A program made the position numbers and the translations under genes. From Stercoripulliclostridium_A sp045577735 (lineage in GTDB: Bacteria; Bacillota; Clostridia; Christensenellales; DTU072), in contig JAZNIY010000013.1 in the NCBI GenBank assembly GCA_045577735.1, positions 40,704 to 104,703 of the forward strand: a DNA stretch of 64,000 nucleotides, given 5' to 3'. The notes below the pieces were generated by a model. It was not told where the DNA came from. It was given only the letters and a program-made list of their open reading frames with translations, and did not search any database. Below are positions 33,964 through 42,468 of this stretch, one piece after another. The number at the start of each line of letters is the position of its first letter. The stretch's first letter is position 1.

Positions 33964-35594
33964 TGAGAGATAGCCACTCAAGCCACGCAGTTAAGGCGCT
34001 CATTAAGTTGGAGCTGAACTCTCGCTTTGCAGGAGTACGCCTTAATTCCGTTAGTGGCATTCTAAAGGCTCTTTTTGGGCTTATGGCAATATGTGCAATA
34101 TATTATTTGTACGTAACTATTGCTGAAAGCATCATTTTGAGTTTTTACGTATACAATCGCGAGAGCTTGTTCCTAAAGTTGTTCGTTAGCTTGATTGGTT
34201 TCGTAATGGCGATTGGTGGAATAAGTAGTATAGTTAAGAGTTTGTTCTTTAGTGGTGACAACGAGCTACTAATTCGTTTCCCCGTTAAAGTTATGGACGT
34301 GTTTACGGCAAAAGTGCTTGTTCAAGGCGTTATGACCTTTATTTACTTGGTCGCTATTCTTTTGCCCCTAATGCTGGTTTACGGCGAAGTAACCAAACAA
34401 CAACTTGCCTATTACCTAATGATTCCCGTTGGCATCATTCTTACCTATGCCGTGGTATTTGGAGTATCCATACTCTTTGCCATCCCATTTATGCGTGTAA
34501 AAACGTTGGTTAAAGACAAGTACGTTTTCACGTTGGTGGTTTCCACCATAACGATTGCGGGGTTGTTTGCAATCTATATGGTAGCAGTACAATCGCTAAT
34601 GGAATTTATGCAATCCAAAGCCGTTTCCTTCTTTAGCGATGGTATTATGGGCTCCATTTTTAAGGCAAGCGCATATTTTTATCCCTTTGCACAAATAACC
34701 GAATTGATGGAACTAAAGAATTTGGCTGTAGCTATTCCTGTGGCTATAGCCGCTCCTACGTTGATATTGCTTGTTGATTTCCTAATGGTTAAGAAATACT
34801 ATTTGAAGATAATGCTTCGTAACCTAGAAATAGAGGGTTCTTCGTTCAGCAAATATAGCAACGACGTTGTTCGTCCTCATTTTGGTTCTTTGCTCAAAAA
34901 GGATTTCTTAGAGATATTTAGGAGTTTTAACTATTCTTTCCAATATCTAGCAATGAGCGCATCGGCGCCCGTTATGTCTTACTTTAGTACTAGGCTTGCA
35001 GTAGCTATAGGCTCGCAAACCATTGGCGAAACCATTGCTCCCGCTCTTGGCATAATGGTAATACTACTATTCGTTGCAATCCTTGTCAGCTTTGCAGCAA
35101 CCACGGTTTCTCGCGAGGGCGATACCTTCTATATGACCAAACTTTCACCCGTACCATATAACGTTCAGGTTCTTGCAAAGTTTACGTTATATATGATAGT
35201 TTCGGGCTTGGTAGTAATATTAAGTTGTCTTGCCATATTCCTTGGTGGCTTTGTTGACGTTAAGGTATTCTTCATAATGTTAGCAATTTGCTTGCTCTTT
35301 GCAGTAGGCGAAACCTGCATGGCAATAAAGATTGACCTTGTAAAGCCTCGTTTCCCTGTGGGCGAGGGCAGAGAGATGACCTCGGGTTCACCCAACGTTT
35401 TCATTTCCCTTGTAATAGGCCTTATTTTTGCCGTTATAGGTGGCATTTGGGGCATCGCAGGTGGATATATCTTCGGTTCACTCTTTGCGCTAGGCGTTTT
35501 ATTCTTGCTTGCTTTCTTGTATTGTTTGGGCTCTGCGCTATGGTGCTTCATTGGGCTCAAGAAGGCATACGCTAAAATTTCACCGGCTAGATAG
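33963..35594 (+). CDS. ABC exporter permease
   Basis: 543 residues with about 12 hydrophobic segments, starting near residue 32 and spread over the whole chain. No binding-protein or ATPase motifs are present. It fits large ABC-2-type permeases of Bacillota that pair one-to-one with the preceding ATPase. Start ATG 33963 overlaps the ATPase stop. The stop lies 10 nt before the next ATG, whose SD (GGGGGT) sits in that gap. Exported substrate unknown. Confidence 0.82.
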   Translation: MRDSHSSHAVKALIKLELNSRFAGVRLNSVSGILKALFGLMAICAIYYLYVTIAESIILSFYVYNRESLFLKLFVSLIGFVMAIGGISSIVKSLFFSGDNELLIRFPVKVMDVFTAKVLVQGVMTFIYLVAILLPLMLVYGEVTKQQLAYYLMIPVGIILTYAVVFGVSILFAIPFMRVKTLVKDKYVFTLVVSTITIAGLFAIYMVAVQSLMEFMQSKAVSFFSDGIMGSIFKASAYFYPFAQITELMELKNLAVAIPVAIAAPTLILLVDFLMVKKYYLKIMLRNLEIEGSSFSKYSNDVVRPHFGSLLKKDFLEIFRSFNYSFQYLAMSASAPVMSYFSTRLAVAIGSQTIGETIAPALGIMVILLFVAILVSFAATTVSREGDTFYMTKLSPVPYNVQVLAKFTLYMIVSGLVVILSCLAIFLGGFVDVKVFFIMLAICLLFAVGETCMAIKIDLVKPRFPVGEGREMTSGSPNVFISLVIGLIFAVIGGIWGIAGGYIFGSLFALGVLFLLAFLYCLGSALWCFIGLKKAYAKISPAR

Positions 35595-35604
35595 GGGGTA
35601 AAAT

Positions 35605-38541
35605 ATGAAAAAGATACTTATTGGATTACTCGTTTGCATACCCCTTATAATAGTTTTTGCTATTGATATAAGTGGTGATATCATTGCGTCGGAAACCGAT
35701 ATTACTATAGAAGAAATTACGTTATATCACGATGGTGATTTGATCGTTGCCGATGACCCGATAGAAATTGAAATTAACGATTACGTCAATCGCGCATATC
35801 GTATTGAGGCCGTCACCTATCCGGCGATAGCGAAAAAGGAACTGATATGGACCTCTTCCGATAGGGGTATTGCGAGTGTTGATAGTAACGGTGACGTAAC
35901 ATTTACCGGAAAGGGCTTTGGCGAGGTAAAAATATTCTGTCAATCCAAGAATAATTCTACCATTCGTGCAACGGCAGTTTTCTACGTTACTGGAACGGAA
36001 CTCTATTCCATTCAAATTGTAAAGAAGGGGGAGAGCGAGTATGAAAGCGCGCTCAGTATGAACGTTGGTGAGACCCTAGTTTTAACGAAGATTGTACTTC
36101 CGGCCCCTGCGATTAAGGAAAAGAAAACGACTTGGACGTCTTCGAACGGGACGGTTGCAACCATAGATGGTAACGGTATCGTTAGAGCACTTTCAAGTGG
36201 CGTTAGTGAAATTACGGCTACAGTATACGAGCCGGCAAGGGGAGAATACGTTTCTTCTAGCGTAACGCTAACGGTAAACGCAACCAGCACCATTTTAAAG
36301 AAGAATTATTTAACCATAGGCGCATCTTCCGTTGACGTTTTAAACTACGCCTATACTAGTGGATTCGAGCTTATAGACGTAGTAGGTTCCGCAACGGTGA
36401 ACGGCACCACCCTTACCTATACCGGAAGTGAGGCCGGAGAAGTAACGCTCAAGGTCAAGAGGGGAGAAAGGGTAGAAAACCTAACGGTTAGATTCACAAT
36501 GGGTGAAATAGAATTAACCTATGCTAACCTAGACGTACTACTATTAAATCATTGGGCAGACGGAGCATACGTTAGCTTAAAAACTTATGAATTCGTGTTG
36601 AATGCAGTCGTTGCCAACGATGACTATACCGGTGCTTTACCCGGAAGCATAACCTATACTTTTAGTAACAATAACGTTGTTCAACGTGATAGTGACGGAG
36701 CTCTACTGGGACTAAATAGTGGCAAGGTAACGCTTAGCGCAAGTGCTAGTGGCTTTAAGGATGCCGTTATAGAACTGGAAGTAAAAATACCTCTTGAACA
36801 CGTTGCAATAACCATCGATAACGATGAGGATGAACGAGGAGTAGAGGGGGTTCGTGTTTGGGGCGACAAATTCGCAGTAAAGGTAGAAAATCTACCCGAA
36901 GGCTACGATTTGAGTACCGTAACTCGTCCTACCGTAGATTTTATGTACGGCTACGTCAACACCTATAAGTTTGAAATTGCATCCACCATACCAGCTATGG
37001 GAACAGCGGGTCTTGACCTAACGTTTGATTATTATTCAACCAACGAAGAATATGCTACCGTAGATTCAAACGGCGTTATAACCTTCAAGAAAGAAGCAAT
37101 AGGACATCAGGTTGGCATCTATATGGTTGCTAGGTATTCCTATGGCGCAGACTCTGCTCATGACGGATACGTATTTAACGTAGTAGACGGCATCAACCTC
37201 GGTTGGGAAATTAATGAAAACGACGATTGTGTTAACCTCGAAAAGTTGACGAATGACCCCAGTCTTGTAAACTTCGATTTGGCAATGATGTTTGCTTACT
37301 TTGAAGAGGGCTGGTATTGGGAATATGATAGACCGGAAAAATGTGTTGACGGCAAGCAACTAAAGAAAGAAAACATTATTCTCCAAAGCGATATTTATTA
37401 CCACCCCGACCACTGGGAGCCCTATATTTTGACCTCCATTTATGGCAACGGCTTTAAGATTGACGGCAGATTCAAGGTTTCGGCAAACGACTCTTTCCTT
37501 CTTAAGATGAATCGTACGCTTGGTGGTGACATAGTATTCCAAAACCTAGTCCTTAATAGCGCAACGCCTCCCACCGATTCCGGTGACTGGTCCTCTTTGA
37601 AGGAAAAGGGAGGATATATTGCAGGCATAGGAAACCAATTCTGGGAAGACTGGGAATACGATTATTACGGCTATTGGGAAGACGATACCTATACCAACTG
37701 GATAGATAGAACGTGGGAAAAAGACTATCGCTACGATGATGGCTACACCTTGAGCCGTGACACTAACGTGACCTTCCGTTATTGTCAAATACAAAATACT
37801 TTTAACTCCTTGGTTGTAAAGCGTGGTAACGTTTTGGTGGAAGGCTGTATTTTCCGTAACACGGTATCGGCAGCAATAATGTACAGCCCCCAATTTGCAA
37901 ACACCGAGGAAGAGCAAGTATCCAATGGTTCACCCATGCAAAAATTCAACCAAGGCACGTCGCTTACCATCAATAATTGTATATTTGCAAACTCTCTTGC
38001 ACCGGCAATAATGGTTACACCACCCATAGGTCGTTCTTGTGATCCCTCACTAATGAATATTAGCATAGAGGGCAAGAACTACATCTACAACTGGAAGAAG
38101 ATTAAGGACATAGACCTTGCCCTTCTTGAAGAATCCACTTTGCCCATTCCCGGCCTAGCCGACACCATTAATGGACAGATTAACGATACTTTCAAAAAGG
38201 TCCTTGCTCTAGAAGCTTATGATGATATGAAGGTTAAGAATAGGGAAACCGGTTCTGCTCGTAACGAAGACTACGTCAACCTTACCTTCTGCGCTATGGG
38301 TGTATGGTACGATCCTGCAAAGATGCCCTTAAACTACAACGCAAACGAATGGAAGAGCGTTTACGCTGACGTTAAAGACATGGGTCCCATTATCAATGCT
38401 CTTGGCAACAAACCCATTCAACTCCTTATGAATTATTCCCCCAACGAAGAGTTTAACACCATGCCCGGGGAGAATTACGATACGGCATCCGATTCCGAAG
38501 GAAGGCCTATATGGATGAAACGTCTACGCGGTGAAGAGTAG
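35605..38541 (+). CDS. Secreted protein with Ig-like (BIG2) domains and a beta-helix region, 978 aa
   Basis: A short hydrophobic N-terminus (about 4-20) gives a signal peptide or anchor. Two BIG2-like domains follow: LIWTSSDRGIASVDSNG near 80 and TTWTSSNGTVATIDGNG near 175. A third Ig-like region lies around 330-400. About 620-850 has regularly spaced short strands of right-handed beta-helix type (for example LVVKRGNVLVEGCIFRN, SLTINNCIFANS). No LPXTG and no C-terminal hydrophobic segment. It is co-transcribed with the ABC exporter just upstream, so it may be exported by, work with, or be folded onto that transporter. Function unknown. Confidence 0.75.
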   Translation: MKKILIGLLVCIPLIIVFAIDISGDIIASETDITIEEITLYHDGDLIVADDPIEIEINDYVNRAYRIEAVTYPAIAKKELIWTSSDRGIASVDSNGDVTFTGKGFGEVKIFCQSKNNSTIRATAVFYVTGTELYSIQIVKKGESEYESALSMNVGETLVLTKIVLPAPAIKEKKTTWTSSNGTVATIDGNGIVRALSSGVSEITATVYEPARGEYVSSSVTLTVNATSTILKKNYLTIGASSVDVLNYAYTSGFELIDVVGSATVNGTTLTYTGSEAGEVTLKVKRGERVENLTVRFTMGEIELTYANLDVLLLNHWADGAYVSLKTYEFVLNAVVANDDYTGALPGSITYTFSNNNVVQRDSDGALLGLNSGKVTLSASASGFKDAVIELEVKIPLEHVAITIDNDEDERGVEGVRVWGDKFAVKVENLPEGYDLSTVTRPTVDFMYGYVNTYKFEIASTIPAMGTAGLDLTFDYYSTNEEYATVDSNGVITFKKEAIGHQVGIYMVARYSYGADSAHDGYVFNVVDGINLGWEINENDDCVNLEKLTNDPSLVNFDLAMMFAYFEEGWYWEYDRPEKCVDGKQLKKENIILQSDIYYHPDHWEPYILTSIYGNGFKIDGRFKVSANDSFLLKMNRTLGGDIVFQNLVLNSATPPTDSGDWSSLKEKGGYIAGIGNQFWEDWEYDYYGYWEDDTYTNWIDRTWEKDYRYDDGYTLSRDTNVTFRYCQIQNTFNSLVVKRGNVLVEGCIFRNTVSAAIMYSPQFANTEEEQVSNGSPMQKFNQGTSLTINNCIFANSLAPAIMVTPPIGRSCDPSLMNISIEGKNYIYNWKKIKDIDLALLEESTLPIPGLADTINGQINDTFKKVLALEAYDDMKVKNRETGSARNEDYVNLTFCAMGVWYDPAKMPLNYNANEWKSVYADVKDMGPIINALGNKPIQLLMNYSPNEEFNTMPGENYDTASDSEGRPIWMKRLRGEE

Positions 38542-38665
38542 ACCGCGCCTTTGAGCGTATTACATTGTTAAAAAGTCCCCCGACTGCGAGTTATTTACGC
38601 TTAGTAAACGCCTCTTGCCGGGGGATTTTTGTCGCGTACTGCATCTTAAAAACGCGGTCTACCAT
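38542..38665 (+). repeat. Structured intergenic repeat, copy C
   Basis: Begins with the base after the TAG stop. The 5' box contains CCTTTGAGCGTATTACATTG. The stem pairs TCCCCCG with CGGGGGA, flanked by A-run and T-run. The inner hairpin TTTAC / GTAAA sits inside TTTACGCTTAGTAAA. A 3' box GCATCTTAAAAACGCGG lies at 38641-38657. Bases 38548-38635 repeat at 38701-38788 with four mismatches in 88. The stem plus TTTTT makes it a working terminator by shape. Confidence 0.65.
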
Positions 38666-38694
38666 GCTCCGAAAGGAATGAAGTGCTAAGGACC

Positions 38695-38825
38695 AATAAG
38701 CCTTTGAGCGCATTACATTGTTAAAAAGTCCCCCGACTGTGAGTTATTTACGTTTAGTAAACTCCTCTTGCCGGGGGATTTTTGTCGCACACGACAGTAA
38801 AACTTCATCTAAACCAGTGAGCTTT
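38695..38825 (+). repeat. Structured intergenic repeat, copy D (tandem with copy C)
   Basis: 88 nt at 38701-38788 nearly identical to copy C, with the same stem and T-run. The inner core is TTTACGTTTAGTAAA and the 3' box is TTCATCTAAA at 38804-38813. It lies between the beta-helix gene and the promoter of the next gene. With copy C it accounts for most of the 426-nt gene-free stretch. Confidence 0.65.
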
Positions 38826-38862
38826 AGCATGATTGAACGTTTCTAAGCAATAATATGGCATA

Positions 38863-38891
38863 TTGACACTATTAATAAGCAATGCTACAAT
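38863..38891 (+). promoter_or_regulatory. Promoter of the small exported protein
   Basis: TTGACA at 38863-38868, 17-bp spacer, TACAAT at 38886-38891. Confidence 0.8.
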
Positions 38892-38967
38892 GTTTTTATA
38901 AATAATTTGTATTGTCGCCAACAATTTTGACGGACGTGTGCGTTATATATTAATGAGGTGCTGAAAT

Positions 38968-39627
38968 ATGAAAAAAGCAATTAAAATATCCTTTTTAGCA
39001 ATATTAATATGTACTTTGGTGCTGGGGCTGTTTGTTGGCGCTGTTTTGATTGAAGATAGAATAAAAAGTCCAACCGAGTTTAATCATTTCAAGTATCAAA
39101 ACGAGTCTGAGTTCTGGGAAAATAGCCAAAAATACGGCTATACACTTATGCCCGGACTCTTTGAAAAAGAGCGTGGCGAAGGGGAGTTTTCTACGACCCT
39201 ATATTATAAGAACAGGGAATTAGTTAGAACTAGAAACGTTTGGCAACTTAGTTTTAAGGATACGGAAAGCTTGGAGTTGGTAAGAGTGGATATTACCACA
39301 AATCCCTCCAACTCCATGCTTTCAAAACTTACCAAAAATCAATGGATGAATGGTATTAAAAAACATGTAAATGCCACTAACGAATGGTATGAACTAGTAG
39401 AAACAACGGTGTCTAACGTAACCATAAATGGCATTGTGTATATGGTAAAAAATAACGACGAGCGCAAATATTGTATGGCGCTCTCATGCGACGCTTCCAA
39501 AGACTTGAACGTTAAGATAGGCTTAACGCTACCTATTGAAGGTGAAAACCATGATAAAGATGGGCTATGTAATAAATGTTTAGAGGCAGTCGCCACAATT
39601 TTAGAAAACGTAGTATTGTGCTATTAA
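38968..39627 (+). CDS. Small membrane-anchored exported protein, unknown function
   Basis: 219 residues, SD GAGGTG upstream. Residues about 7-29 form a hydrophobic N-terminal segment without a lipobox, so it is a signal peptide or anchor. The rest is polar, with no domain I recognise. The C-terminus holds HDKDGLCNKCLEA, a single CxxC after an acidic loop, which might bind metal or form a disulfide. It has its own promoter and terminator, so it is a single-gene unit. Confidence 0.75.
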   Translation: MKKAIKISFLAILICTLVLGLFVGAVLIEDRIKSPTEFNHFKYQNESEFWENSQKYGYTLMPGLFEKERGEGEFSTTLYYKNRELVRTRNVWQLSFKDTESLELVRVDITTNPSNSMLSKLTKNQWMNGIKKHVNATNEWYELVETTVSNVTINGIVYMVKNNDERKYCMALSCDASKDLNVKIGLTLPIEGENHDKDGLCNKCLEAVATILENVVLCY

Positions 39628-39643
39628 ACCCTATAAAAAGAAT

Positions 39644-39673
39644 AAAACAGCCCGATATTCTCGGGCTGTTTTT
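39644..39673. terminator. Bidirectional terminator
   Basis: AAAACAGCCCGA / TCGGGCTGTTTT stem with loop TATTC and T-run on the plus strand. On the minus strand it lies 8 nt past the thiT stop and also ends in T residues. Confidence 0.88.
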
Positions 39674-39680
39674 GTTTTAG

Positions 39681-40751
39681 TTACACTCTTTCAAGTAATT
39701 TATTAAACGTTTTAGAGGTAAATAGCACGCATCCTGCAACCAAGCATACGGCAAGGTCGGCAAAGGTGAACGCGTTGTAAAGGAATGACCAAGCAACGGC
39801 ACCGTAATTCGGGTCGGATGAGCCGAATACGAATACGCCACTAATAACGTGAGAAAGGTAACGAAGGGTTACTCCTAAGAGTGCGCCAAGCGCAAATTGA
39901 ACGGGCGCATTTTTAGAAAAGATCTTCTTTTCTTTTAGTATTGCAGTAAGTCCTATTGCGCCAAAAGCAATGGGGTAGTCTAGTAAGAATTGGATGGGAT
40001 GGTAAAACCAGGGTGCTTGTATGAATTGCAAAAACCCGTATATAATGCCCGCAACAACGCCCTTACGGATACCAAACATATAGGAATATACCATTAGTGG
40101 TAGTAAAGAAGCAAAGGTTATGGAGCCTCCTTGAGGAAGTTCTAGGAAGCGTATGTAACTAAGGGCAAAGCTCATAGCAATGGTAACGGACGCGTATACA
40201 ATGCTCTTTGTCGTGGTTGCGACCTTTTTGCCAAAGAGGAGTGCAAGTACGGCAATAACGGCTACAAGAACGGCTGTAAACAGGTACATTAGCACTTCGC
40301 CCGTGACGTCAACGATTGCACCACTCGTGTAGGTTTTAACTAGTGTGGAAATGATTAATGCAAGGACAGAAGCACCAACTGCGATAAGGGAAATGCGACC
40401 AAACTTGGGTAGCAACTCCTTGCGTTTTAACGCTAGTACGAAGCCAATGACGGCGAGCGCAACGATTACCCCTACGAGCACAACGATGGGTATAAAGGTA
40501 AGGTAATCAACGTAGCCTTCTTTAATATACTCGTCTAGCTTTAATCCAAGCAAGGTAGCAAGTAATGCAATGGTATACACGATTACGGCACTACCCACAA
40601 TTATGGTAGCTTTGCGCATGCTTTCGTTTTTGTATTTTTTTACAAGGACCAGTGAAAGAATGACGGCAACTATTACGCCAAGAGTGACGTAAAGAGCGAT
40701 GGTAGCGACCTTATCAAACAAGGATAAAGTGGCAAATGGGTCTGTGAACAT
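39681..40751 (-). CDS. thiT: ThiT-like thiamine transporter with N-terminal membrane extension
   Basis: 356 residues. The C-terminal ~180 match the S-component of the energy-coupling thiamine transporter: SIVYASVTIAMSFALSYI, LPQGGSITFASLLPLM, and GIIYGFLQFIQAPWFYHPIQFLLDYPIAFG, the latter with the aromatic-rich thiamine pocket. The N-terminal ~170 residues add about five transmembrane segments not present in standard ThiT, which is about 180-200 residues. A TPP riboswitch with a terminator precedes the gene, supporting thiamine as substrate. The ECF energising module is not in this window. SD AAGGAG lies before the ATG. Confidence 0.88.
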   Translation of the reverse strand: MFTDPFATLSLFDKVATIALYVTLGVIVAVILSLVLVKKYKNESMRKATIIVGSAVIVYTIALLATLLGLKLDEYIKEGYVDYLTFIPIVVLVGVIVALAVIGFVLALKRKELLPKFGRISLIAVGASVLALIISTLVKTYTSGAIVDVTGEVLMYLFTAVLVAVIAVLALLFGKKVATTTKSIVYASVTIAMSFALSYIRFLELPQGGSITFASLLPLMVYSYMFGIRKGVVAGIIYGFLQFIQAPWFYHPIQFLLDYPIAFGAIGLTAILKEKKIFSKNAPVQFALGALLGVTLRYLSHVISGVFVFGSSDPNYGAVAWSFLYNAFTFADLAVCLVAGCVLFTSKTFNKLLERV

Positions 40752-40782
40752 AAAATTCTCCTTTTGCTAGGAGCCTTTTAAG

Positions 40783-40815
40783 AAAAAAATAGTTCAAGCG
40801 AGATTACTTGAACTA
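40783..40815 (-). terminator. Riboswitch expression platform (intrinsic terminator)
   Basis: On the minus strand TAGTTCAAG pairs with CTTGAACTA around TAATCTCG, followed by seven T residues, between the TPP aptamer and thiT. This shows control by transcription termination when TPP is bound. Confidence 0.85.
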
Positions 40816-40833
40816 CAAATTCCTAGGAAAATG

Positions 40834-40912
40834 GCTTTCTTACGCGAGTGTTAACTCGGTCAAGTTCGAAGGGTGTAATCTCAGATAGCGACTTGCTATC
40901 ACCCCTAGCACG
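40834..40912 (-). promoter_or_regulatory. TPP riboswitch (thi box)
   Basis: The minus strand carries the conserved thi-box blocks in order: CTAGGGGTG, CTGAGATTACACCC, TTCGAACTTGACCGAGTTA and the 3' block GCGTAAGAAAGC. These fit the P2/P3 and P4/P5 arms of the TPP aptamer. A terminator and thiT follow. Confidence 0.93.
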
Positions 40913-40929
40913 ATTTAGTTGATGTGCTT

Positions 40930-40958
40930 ATATTAGCACCTCAAAAAGTGTTTGTCAA
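40930..40958 (-). promoter_or_regulatory. Promoter of the riboswitch-thiT transcript
   Basis: Minus strand: TTGACA (40958-40953), 17-bp spacer, TAATAT (40935-40930). It lies between thiN and the aptamer, so thiT can be transcribed apart from thiN. Confidence 0.7.
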
Positions 40959-40970
40959 CACCTTTTTTGA

Positions 40971-41576
40971 TTATTTTTTGTTAATTTTTTGGGAAATAAT
41001 CACAAGACAAGCCCCGTTTTTGACCTTTATTTCTACTTTACCTATGGTAATTTCGTTGGAAATACCAAGTGAAGAGTATGGTAAAATTTTTAGTCCGTCA
41101 AGTGGATATTTAAGTCCCGAACTAGCTTCAAACTCTACTTCTCCGCCAAAAGGCAGAATGGAAAGCATATTGCCGGCTTCTGAATCAATGCTGAGAGATG
41201 AGGTTAAAAAATAAATTTCGTTTTTACTTCCCACAATCTTGGCGTTTAGCCCAACGTGATCGGCATAAGCGAGCAAATTAAGGTTGCCCAGTACGTGCTC
41301 GATTTTGCCTTCCAGTGCGCCGTATATGGTAACGGATTTTCCATCGTTATTCTTAATAAAATCCAGGCAAAGCTCGCCGTCGGTCTTGTCTTTGTCAACG
41401 GGGTGCGTTATGGTACGCACGTTACTTGGAATATAACCCAGGGTATCGAAGTCCCCAATTACGGCATATACGGGTTTATTCTTTACCAACCTATAGCCAC
41501 CATCGGCAGCGATTATATATTGTTCTTTTACCTCTACGTCAAGGTCGGGGGCGTTTAATACAAGTGCAAAATCCAT
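40971..41576 (-). CDS. thiN: Thiamine pyrophosphokinase
   Basis: 201 residues. Family motifs visible: AADGGYR (about 24), GDFDTLG (about 41, the metal and ATP site), HPVDKDKTDGELCLDF (about 58) and GALEGKIEHVLGNLNLL. It transfers pyrophosphate from ATP to thiamine to make TPP. It lies directly upstream of thiT, so uptake and activation of thiamine are side by side. The SD is weak. Confidence 0.93.
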   Translation of the reverse strand: MDFALVLNAPDLDVEVKEQYIIAADGGYRLVKNKPVYAVIGDFDTLGYIPSNVRTITHPVDKDKTDGELCLDFIKNNDGKSVTIYGALEGKIEHVLGNLNLLAYADHVGLNAKIVGSKNEIYFLTSSLSIDSEAGNMLSILPFGGEVEFEASSGLKYPLDGLKILPYSSLGISNEITIGKVEIKVKNGACLVIISQKINKK

Positions 41577-41749
41577 AATTATCTACTTTAGGCAATATTT
41601 ACGAAACGTGGGAAGTACATTTCGCTTTAGTATTATAACGCGCCAAGGCAAAGTAGTCAATATTTCTAAAAAATTAGCCCTTTAAGGTGTAAAAAATTTT
41701 TGTCTGCCTATAATCATAAAAAGTCATATCAACCAAAAGGAAGGTGAAA

Positions 41750-42460
41750 ATGAAAAGGGAAAAGATTTTGCGATTTGTTGTCGCGCCATTATTAATAGTA
41801 GTGATCGTATTTCTAATTTTGCTTGCGTTGAATGCTTACGGATTTAACGATGAGTACGCGGAGGCGGCAACCGTATTAAAAAGAGGCTCTTCAGGCGCAC
41901 TTGTTAGAACCTTGCAAACCAAGCTTAAAAATTGGGGATATTATAGTGGAAGTATCGACGGCATTTATGGTGCAAGGACGGAAACGGCCGTTAGATATTT
42001 TCAAAGAGTAAATAAACTTACGGTAGACGGCAAGGTGGGGACTAAGACGGCTAAAGCACTTGGAATGAGCTTGTCTTCCTCTAGCAGTAGCTCAAACGGC
42101 TCTTACTCCTCGCAAGACCTCTATCTTCTTGCAAGAGTGGTTTATGGTGAGGCTCGTGGTGAACCATATCTTGGCCAAGTGGCAGTCGCAGCCGTTGTAT
42201 TAAATAGAGTAAAAAGCTCGGAATTTCCAAACACCATATCGGGAGTTGTATATCAGCCTTGGGCGTTTACCGCTGTCAACGATGGTCAAATTAACCTTAC
42301 CCCGAACGAAACGGCAAAAAAGGCGGCGCAAGACGCAATTAATGGTTGGGATCCTACCTATGGTTGCTTGTTTTATTACAACCCTAGAACGGCAACAAGC
42401 AATTGGATACGTCAAAAGGAAGTACATCTTTCAATAGGTTCACACGTCTTTTGCTTGTAG
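41750..42460 (+). CDS. sleB: Spore cortex-lytic enzyme SleB
   Basis: 236 residues from ATG 41750. An upstream in-frame GTG at 41744 lies inside the AAGGAAGG ribosome binding site and is unlikely to be the start. A membrane segment (about 6-27) is followed by a peptidoglycan-binding domain (LKRGSSGALVRTLQ..DGIYGARTETAV) and a hydrolase_2/SleB domain (ARVVYGEARGEPYLGQVAVA, with the catalytic Glu in GEARGE). SleB degrades muramic-lactam cortex peptidoglycan at germination. It is paired with ypeB, whose SD overlaps the sleB stop. This is direct evidence for a spore former. Confidence 0.93.
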   Translation: MKREKILRFVVAPLLIVVIVFLILLALNAYGFNDEYAEAATVLKRGSSGALVRTLQTKLKNWGYYSGSIDGIYGARTETAVRYFQRVNKLTVDGKVGTKTAKALGMSLSSSSSSSNGSYSSQDLYLLARVVYGEARGEPYLGQVAVAAVVLNRVKSSEFPNTISGVVYQPWAFTAVNDGQINLTPNETAKKAAQDAINGWDPTYGCLFYYNPRTATSNWIRQKEVHLSIGSHVFCL

Positions 42461-42468
42461 GAGGGAGT

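Noticed and set aside
38548..38788. CRISPR-like pair of 88-bp repeats
   Set aside because: Only two copies, each with a terminator-like hairpin and T-run; no array.
41687..41714. Sporulation sigma-G promoter before sleB
   Set aside because: GTGTA and TATAAT at about the right spacing are present, but the -10 does not fit the CATnnTA pattern well enough to call.
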